Below are positions 59,066 through 64,000 of a DNA stretch of 64,000 nucleotides, piece by piece; positions within the stretch are counted from its first letter, which is position 1; every line of letters begins with the position of its first letter. The notes beneath the pieces are model-generated. The model searched no databases. It saw only the letters and a list, made by a program, of their open reading frames with translations, and had not been told where the DNA came from. The stretch lies in assembly GCF_016865235.1 (NCBI RefSeq), contig NZ_CP064030.1, positions 2,790,001-2,854,000 of the forward strand, in the 5' to 3' direction. The DNA comes from Dyella caseinilytica (lineage in GTDB: Bacteria > Pseudomonadota > Gammaproteobacteria > Xanthomonadales > Rhodanobacteraceae). The position numbers were made by a program, and so were the translations under genes.

Positions 59066-60280
59066 TCAGTCAGCCCCCTTTCCATTCTCGAAATCAACGA
59101 GCATTCCATCGAGCGGCGTCTCGTTTTTGCGAAGACCTAGGGTACGTCCTTCGCCTCCGATGACCCGGAAGTGATCAATCACATAGGGAATGCCTTCACC
59201 AGTGAGCAAGGAGGTTTCCGTCGTCACCTCGAAGTGTAAGTGCGGTTCGCGTGCATCCCCGGAAGCACCGATGTGAGCAATGGCTTCGCCCGCTCGAACG
59301 CGCTGCCCTTTCTTCACCTGAATGGTGCCGGCCTTCAGGTGATAGTAATGCGCAAACTGTCCATCGCCGAGGTCAAGGACAATAGTATTGCCACCAGCAT
59401 TGTCGAACGTCACCGGTTGCGCTGGATGAAAATCACGATTATGCCCGGGCGGGTTATCGGGTAGTCCATCCCGCACATATACGACGGTGGCATCGGCAAC
59501 GGCGAGAACAGGTTTGTCGTATGCGTAGTACGACCGATCGGCGTGAACGTCGCCATGATACGGCAGGCCTTGCTCGACTTGTTTCCAATCAATTGCAAAG
59601 CGGCGAGAGATCGTCATCGCTCCGCCGACAACGAAGATTCCGCGTCGATGGTGGTTGTCTGGCGCATTGCTCGGACCGTCATCAGCGATCCAATCGGTAC
59701 CCGCCACAGGTGCACCGAGCACCTTCAATGGAGTGTGTTGCGTGCCTACTGATGCGCCTTCTACGATTTCACCATTGGTCAATGACAAGCGCTGTATGAC
59801 ATGCTCAGGCATGGAAGTCTTGGGCGGCACGGTCACCGACAGAAACAATACCGCCGATCCCCCAGCGTCGACGCTGATGGGCTTCGCCACGTTGCTCATA
59901 TCCATGACGTCATCCTTGCCAGCTATCCGCACTATCTCATTCAACGGGTGCCCGGCAAAACTCGCCAGTGACGGTTTACCAGCCTGATCTGCATCGAGTA
60001 TATCCACGTGGTCGAGCGTGATCGGCGCGTCTTCGAAATTCGTGATATGGAGTTCGTACAGAAGATGTTCGCCGTCTTCCGCGGGGAACGCCGTCGGCGC
60101 AAAGGGAACCTGTAGCTGGATCTGCGGCGGGAAAGGCGATCGGTCGGTGGGTGCTGATTGGCCCGTCGTATCAGACGCGAATGCCATATGGCATACAGCC
60201 GAAGCGAGTAGCGTAACCACAACTCCTGCTTTAGCGCGCGTCGTGATCGAAGTGGCGGCAATAACGGGGCTTTTTTTCAT
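59066..60280 (-). CDS. M23 (LytM/gp13-like) metallopeptidase, secreted
   Basis: 404 residues from ATG 60,280, which gives a signal peptide (KAGVVVTLLASAVCHMAFA). The C-terminal half is an M23 domain: FAIDWKQV, PVLAVADATVVYVRDG, GNTIVLDLGDGQFAHYYHL, VKKGQRVRAGEAIAHIGASG and EPHLHFEV. The His-x-His and the upstream Asp/His zinc ligands are mostly visible; the classic first His is replaced (RRFAIDW), so activity is not certain. It probably cleaves peptidoglycan peptides or acts in their remodelling. Confidence 0.82.
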   Translation of the reverse strand: MKKSPVIAATSITTRAKAGVVVTLLASAVCHMAFASDTTGQSAPTDRSPFPPQIQLQVPFAPTAFPAEDGEHLLYELHITNFEDAPITLDHVDILDADQAGKPSLASFAGHPLNEIVRIAGKDDVMDMSNVAKPISVDAGGSAVLFLSVTVPPKTSMPEHVIQRLSLTNGEIVEGASVGTQHTPLKVLGAPVAGTDWIADDGPSNAPDNHHRRGIFVVGGAMTISRRFAIDWKQVEQGLPYHGDVHADRSYYAYDKPVLAVADATVVYVRDGLPDNPPGHNRDFHPAQPVTFDNAGGNTIVLDLGDGQFAHYYHLKAGTIQVKKGQRVRAGEAIAHIGASGDAREPHLHFEVTTETSLLTGEGIPYVIDHFRVIGGEGRTLGLRKNETPLDGMLVDFENGKGAD

Positions 60281-60557
60281 GGCCTTGCACTCTCTTACAA
60301 AACGAAAAACGCGGACACGGCGAGTTTGATGATTGAGTGAAGTTTTGACGCGTGCGTGGACGCTGCGCTTCGATGCGTACGACTTGTACCGACAGATATC
60401 GGTCGAGGGCAATGTGCTGGAAGGCATGTACGAATGGATTGCAACCCTTTGGCGCCCGGAAGATGTCTGAGGTTCGAAAACTGCAACCGATCGGAGGTTG
60501 AACGTATCAGATCAAGAACACTCGATGGGTTGGGCAACATTCACAATGGAGAGGAGA
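60281..60557. other. Intergenic region with a short orphan coding fragment
   Basis: A plus-strand frame of about 45 codons without a start ends at 60,470 (residues TLRFDAYDLYRQISVEG and MYEWIATLWRPEDV). It looks like the 3' end of a lost gene, but no family is clear. The promoter of the SnoaL-like gene should also lie here. Confidence 0.35.
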
Positions 60558-61043
60558 ATGAACAGACGTATCTTTGTGGCGAGCATGTTCTTTGCTTTTG
60601 CCGCCTCGAATGCGGGCGCCGCGCCACCTGTGGCGTCTAATCCGGAATCATTAACCGACACCATCTTAAAATTGGACGCGAAATTTTTTGATTCGTTTAA
60701 TAGCTGCAGCGATCCAGATCAGCTTAGAACACATGCAAGCTACTTGAATCCAAACGTTGAGTTTTACCACGACAAAGGTGGTGTCACATGGACGAGACAA
60801 GACTATATCGAGAAAACTCGTGAGAACGTTTGCGGTAACTTTCGGCGCGTGCTTACGGCCGGAACTGTGCAGGTCTATCCTATAAATGGATATGGCGCGC
60901 TCGAAGAGGGGCATCACACATTCTGTGAGATTAAATCTGGCAAATGCTTCGGAGAGGCCAAGTTCCTGGTCGTTTGGCACCAGACTTCTGATGGATGGGA
61001 AATAACCAGAATTTTTAGCTATGGGCACGAAGCCATTAAATGA
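60558..61043 (+). CDS. Secreted SnoaL-like / DUF4440-type protein, 161 aa
   Basis: Signal peptide MNRRIFVASMFFAFAASNAG, then an NTF2-like fold pattern: ILKLDAKFFDSFNSCSD, NPNVEFYHDKGGVTWTRQDY, and a strand-rich end (GYGALEEGHHTF, AKFLVVWHQTSDGWEITR) with conserved Trp and His residues in the pocket region. GAGGAGA precedes ATG 60,558, so the upstream frame extension is not used. Such domains are often non-enzymatic ligand-binding or small isomerase-like proteins. Base composition is lower in GC than its neighbours, which may mean recent acquisition. Confidence 0.78.
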   Translation: MNRRIFVASMFFAFAASNAGAAPPVASNPESLTDTILKLDAKFFDSFNSCSDPDQLRTHASYLNPNVEFYHDKGGVTWTRQDYIEKTRENVCGNFRRVLTAGTVQVYPINGYGALEEGHHTFCEIKSGKCFGEAKFLVVWHQTSDGWEITRIFSYGHEAIK

Positions 61044-61065
61044 AAGCGTGCGTTTCTCGAATCCC

Positions 61066-61094
61066 AATGTCCGCTTCCACCCAAAGCCGACATT
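61066..61094. repeat. Imperfect palindrome downstream of SnoaL-like gene
   Basis: AATGTCCGCTT - ccaccca - AAGCCGACATT, 11-base arms with one mismatch. The 'aatgtccgctt...aagccgacatt' form is a dispersed hairpin in many proteobacteria; here it may end the preceding transcript. Confidence 0.45.
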
Positions 61095-61142
61095 GATCAG
61101 CACGGGAACCGTTGAGTATGGAACCCCGGGTAATGGATCAAG

Positions 61143-61154
61143 CCCCCCCCCCCC
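61143..61154. repeat. Run of 12 C
   Basis: A homopolymer of twelve C in the intergenic region upstream of the MFS gene. It is prone to slippage and sequencing error, so local frames across it are unreliable. Confidence 0.7.
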
Positions 61155-61244
61155 GAACCTCTTGGAAAACGTGGCCACCGCCCGATACGCGCGCCGCCAT
61201 CAAAGCGTTCACGTACATGACAAAGCAGAGGGCACTTGACGGGG

Positions 61245-61285
61245 AATAGTTGTTAATTAACAATAGTTGTATGAATACAACTATT
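61245..61285. promoter_or_regulatory. MarR-type operator over the MFS start codon
   Basis: AATAGTTGT occurs at 61,245-61,253 and 61,262-61,270 and as the inverse ACAACTATT at 61,277-61,285. TTGTTAATTAACAA (61,250-61,263) is a perfect palindrome, and AATAGTTGT-atgaat-ACAACTATT spans the ATG. MarR regulators bind such 16-20-bp A/T-rich palindromes, and a MarR gene is next in the operon. Confidence 0.75.
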
Positions 61286-62713
61286 AGCCATGCCGAACGA
61301 ACCAAGACCCATCCGAACCTCATCCTCGGCATTTGCTGCCTGAGCCTGCTGATGGTTGCGATGGACGTCACCATCGTCAATGTGGCGCTGCCCTCGATCC
61401 GTCATGATCTCAGCGCCTCGATATCGGGGCTGCAGTGGGTGATCGATGCCTACACCATGGTGGTGGCGAGCCTGCTGATGCTGGCCGGGTCGATGGCCGA
61501 CCGCTTCGGACGTCGCCGCGTGTTCCAGACAGGCATGGCGCTGTTTATGCTCGGTTCGTTGCTGTGCAGCCTTGCCCCAGACATTCATAGCCTGATCGCG
61601 TTTCGCATTCTGCAGGCGCTAGGGGCAACGATGCTCAATCCGGTCGCCATGTCGATCATTGCCAACACGTTCCACGAACCCAAAGCACGTGCACGTGCCA
61701 TCGGCGTCTGGGGCGCGGTCGCCGGCGTGGCCATGGCACTAGGGCCGGTAATCGGCGGCGCGCTTACTGAAAGCATCGGCTGGCGTTCCATCTTCTGGGT
61801 GAACTTACCCATCGGGGCCGCAGCGATGCTGCTGGCCGCGCGCTACATTCCAGAATCCAAAGCACCACACGCGCGGCGTGTCGACCCGATCGGACAAGTG
61901 TTGGTGTTTATCATCCTGGCGACGGTGACTTATGCGGTGATCGAAGGTCCGCACGACGGATGGAGTTCGACGACGATCATCGGCCTGTTTGCCGCAGCCG
62001 CTCTTGCGCTGATCGCGTTGCTTATCTACGAACCTCGGCGTCATGAACCATTGATCGATGTGCGATTCTTTCGCAGCGCGCCCTTCAGCAGCGCGACACT
62101 GATCGCCGTATGTAGCTTCTCAGCGTTCTCGGGGTTCCTGTTCCTCAATGCGCTGTACCTGCAGGAAGTGCGTGGCCTGTCGGCTTTCCAAACCGGCTTG
62201 TGCACCTTGCCGCTCGCGCTGGCGACGATCCTTTGTTCGCCCTTCTCCGGGCGACTCGTCGGCACGTATGGCACACGACCCTCGCTACTGGCCTCCGGTA
62301 CCGCCACTGTCGTCAGCGCGTTGATGATGACGCAGCTGACCGCCACGACGCCGCTGCCATTGTTGTTGCTGACGTATGTAATCTTTGGTATTGGTTTTGG
62401 CATGGTAAACGCACCCATTACTAACACGGCCGTGTCCGGCATGCCCAAGGCGCAGGCAGGTCTCGCCGCGGCAGTCGCCTCCACCAGCCGACAAATCGGC
62501 GCATCGCTCGGTGTCGCGCTTGCGGGCACCATCTTGGGCGCGCACGTGCATAACGGCTTCGCCGAGGCCTCGCATCCGTTTTGGTGGCTGATCACCGGTG
62601 GTGGTTTTACGGTGTTGTTGCTGGGATGGTTGTCCAACACGCGCTGGGCGCATGACACCACTCGCCACGCGGCGCACTTGTTGGAGGAAACGGCTGTCGG
62701 AGCGAAGGCGTGA
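61271..62713 (+). CDS. DHA2-family (EmrB/QacA-type) MFS multidrug exporter
   Basis: 480 residues. About 14 hydrophobic segments; motif D1 VAMDVTIVNVALPSI at TM1, motif A GSMADRFGRRRVFQ between TM2 and 3, the motif C-like GVAMALGPVIGGALTE in TM5, as in drug:H+ antiporters with 14 helices. ATG 61,271 is embedded in the MarR-type palindrome. The stop overlaps the MarR gene start (GTGA). It probably exports toxic organic compounds; an adjacent EmrA-like adaptor is not present. Confidence 0.88.
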   Translation: MNTTISHAERTKTHPNLILGICCLSLLMVAMDVTIVNVALPSIRHDLSASISGLQWVIDAYTMVVASLLMLAGSMADRFGRRRVFQTGMALFMLGSLLCSLAPDIHSLIAFRILQALGATMLNPVAMSIIANTFHEPKARARAIGVWGAVAGVAMALGPVIGGALTESIGWRSIFWVNLPIGAAAMLLAARYIPESKAPHARRVDPIGQVLVFIILATVTYAVIEGPHDGWSSTTIIGLFAAAALALIALLIYEPRRHEPLIDVRFFRSAPFSSATLIAVCSFSAFSGFLFLNALYLQEVRGLSAFQTGLCTLPLALATILCSPFSGRLVGTYGTRPSLLASGTATVVSALMMTQLTATTPLPLLLLTYVIFGIGFGMVNAPITNTAVSGMPKAQAGLAAAVASTSRQIGASLGVALAGTILGAHVHNGFAEASHPFWWLITGGGFTVLLLGWLSNTRWAHDTTRHAAHLLEETAVGAKA

Positions 62714-63150
62714 GGGCTCGCGCCACCAGTGGCAGCGAAGCCGATCGCATCTGGCAAATGTTGGTTGCCCTGGTGTGGGAAACCCGCGGTGAATGGCGCC
62801 ATAAAATCAGCGATGCCTCGGGCTTACCCTTCAGTCGCGCACGCATATTGTGGCGGTTGCTTGATGCGTCGATGACCCTGAAGCAGATCGTGGATGACAC
62901 CGGCAGCGATGCGCCCGCCGTCACCGTAGCCGTGAACGATCTTGAAGACCGCGGCCTGGTCGAACGCAATCCTCACCCGGACAACCGGCGCGCGAAACTG
63001 GTATCGATCACGTCGTCAGGACAGCAGCTCATCGAAGCGGCACTTCGTGTAGCACGCGACGATGCCCCGCCCGCTATGCAGCGTCTTTCCAAGACCGACC
63101 TTGCACACCTTAGCCGCATTCTGGAGCGAATTCATAGCCGCGAACCTTAG
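62710..63150 (+). CDS. MarR-family transcriptional regulator
   Basis: 146 residues starting at GTG 62,710, overlapping the MFS stop. Winged helix pattern: ARILWRLLDASMTLKQIVDD, APAVTVAVNDLEDRGLVERN, the wing PHPDNRRAKLVSIT and a C-terminal dimer helix. It very likely represses the MFS gene by binding the palindromes at 61,245-61,285, and its own expression as well, since the two genes are co-translated. The inducer is unknown. Confidence 0.87.
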   Translation: MRARATSGSEADRIWQMLVALVWETRGEWRHKISDASGLPFSRARILWRLLDASMTLKQIVDDTGSDAPAVTVAVNDLEDRGLVERNPHPDNRRAKLVSITSSGQQLIEAALRVARDDAPPAMQRLSKTDLAHLSRILERIHSREP

Positions 63151-63327
63151 AAGATGCCAGTCCTGCCAAACCTGTCGGTCTTCGATTCGGTCACTGTGCA
63201 AGCCCTCCCCTCTTTTCAGGCGCACGGCAAGAACGCACTTTTCAGAAGCCCCATGAGCCACGGCATCGGGGCCTGCTCCATCACCCCAGGCTTTCACGGG
63301 GCGTAGTTGTCTATGCCCATGCACGCG

Positions 63328-64000
63328 CTATAAGGCCTGTCCCAGCCGCGCCTCAAGCAATGGGCGAAACGTCCGGCTGACGTGAACACGGTGGCCGCCC
63401 CGCAGGATGAGATCAAATTCTCCGTGCGTCGCCGGCTCAAGATGCAAAATGCTGTCGATGTTGACGACGGTTGAGCGATGAACGCGAACAAAGCGGCGCG
63501 GATCGAGCCGCCCGACAAGTTCGCCTAGGGCGGCTCGATGAATGACACGCTCACGACCTACATGCAATGCCACATAGACGCCCGCGCTTTCGATGCAGTC
63601 AATCGATTCGACGCGGATGAGATCGGTCTTGTCGCGTTCCCGAATAACAATGCGGTCGAGAAAGGATTTGTCCGGGCGACGGTTATCGAGCAGTTTGAGC
63701 ATGTTCTGCCCGAATTCGTGCACATGCTTGTCGTCTAGACGTGCCTTTGCTCGGGAGAAAGCCGCCTCCATGCGCTCATCTCCGTACGGCTTAAGCACAT
63801 AGTCGATGGCGGCCAATTCGAAGGCACGCACAGCGTGCTGATCGAAGGCTGTCACAAATACGGTGACGGGCATTCGCTCGACGCCGATTGTATCGATGAC
63901 GTCAAGGCCATCGAGGCCCGGCATTTGAACGTCAAGAAAAACGATGTCGGGCTGCTTTTGCAAAATCGTCTCGACGGCGTCGAGCCCATTCTCGGCCTCG
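63328..64000 (-). CDS. LytTR-family response regulator (AlgR-like), cut by window edge
   Basis: The frame is open to the right edge, so the N-terminal ~30 residues are missing. The receiver has IVFLDVQMPGLDGLDVI (phosphoacceptor Asp), VFVTAFDQHAVRAFE and DYVLKPYGDERMEAAF with the conserved Lys. The C-terminal LytTR domain shows FLDRIVIRERDKTDLIRVE, CIESAGVYVALHVG, FVRVHRSTVVNIDSI and LRGGHRVHVSRTFRP. In this group it is normally paired with a LytS-type sensor kinase, expected beyond the window. Confidence 0.88.
   Translation of the reverse strand, partial: EAENGLDAVETILQKQPDIVFLDVQMPGLDGLDVIDTIGVERMPVTVFVTAFDQHAVRAFELAAIDYVLKPYGDERMEAAFSRAKARLDDKHVHEFGQNMLKLLDNRRPDKSFLDRIVIRERDKTDLIRVESIDCIESAGVYVALHVGRERVIHRAALGELVGRLDPRRFVRVHRSTVVNIDSILHLEPATHGEFDLILRGGHRVHVSRTFRPLLEARLGQAL

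Noticed and set aside
1..64000. CRISPR arrays and rRNA genes
   Set aside because: I saw no series of regularly spaced identical repeats with unique spacers and no rRNA-like sequence. The short tandem repeats near 14,300 and 14,450 have only two units each.

Overview
The window looks like the chromosome of a high-GC gammaproteobacterium of the Xanthomonadales / Rhodanobacteraceae kind (Dyella- or Rhodanobacter-like). This is an inference from gene order and style: recB-recD, a minor-pilin cluster pilV-pilW-pilX-pilY1-pilE, an OmpR/EnvZ pair, small secreted EF-hand and Gly/Ser-rich proteins, and an AlgR-like LytTR regulator. No rRNA or marker gene confirms it.

Layout. 1-8158 is backbone: the 3' end of recB, recD, five type IV pilus genes on the minus strand, and tRNA-Thr(CGT). 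8159 to about 52,870 is a 44.6 kb genomic island inserted at the 3' end of that tRNA. It starts with a P4-type tyrosine integrase and ends at a degenerate copy of the tRNA 3' end. GGGGGTAAC repeats lie just inside both ends (candidate integrase arm sites). The broken start of a second integrase follows the right end, so two related elements have landed here in succession. 53,200-64,000 is backbone again: secreted proteins, an EF-hand protein, EnvZ/OmpR, a sterol-desaturase-type hydroxylase, a DUF3313 lipoprotein, an M23 peptidase, a SnoaL-like protein, an MFS pump with its MarR regulator, and a partial LytTR response regulator.

Inside the island: (a) integration and replication (integrase, 519-aa unknown, AlpA-like regulator, DUF3987 ATPase, Gp2/YfjJ-type Rep, with 0.8 kb non-coding stretches holding repeats); (b) a five-gene overlapping plus-strand operon (16,903-24,868) built round a 1,592-aa fusion of a Upf1/Dna2-like SF1 helicase with a type IA topoisomerase module, followed by a predicted PD-(D/E)XK nuclease and two small unknown proteins; (c) a convergent minus-strand block (24,865-37,368) with a 1,511-aa helicase-nuclease, a DUF5677 protein, a Gabija-like OLD nuclease/UvrD helicase pair and a separate PD-(D/E)XK protein; (d) a ten-gene minus-strand run headed by a small secreted Rhs/YD-repeat protein with TPR and other candidate immunity or accessory genes, an OmpA-like protein, a lipoprotein and a GIY-YIG nuclease; (e) a right-hand accessory part with a MASE1 membrane protein, a five-helix membrane protein, a lipoprotein, an XRE regulator with a 31-bp operator-like dyad, a DUF932 protein and two small proteins. 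Two inverted copies of a structured, terminator-ended repeat of about 105 bp bracket the membrane protein / lipoprotein / XRE segment.

The most likely undescribed system is (b). The topoisomerase part keeps the TOPRIM motif and the flanking type IA motifs but lacks the YxRT(D/E)S catalytic-tyrosine segment. The next protein in the operon begins with a short Tyr-Pro-Arg-Thr sequence and carries an EAKGG nuclease motif. The organisation suggests an anti-phage or anti-plasmid system that senses or processes DNA topology; this is inference only.
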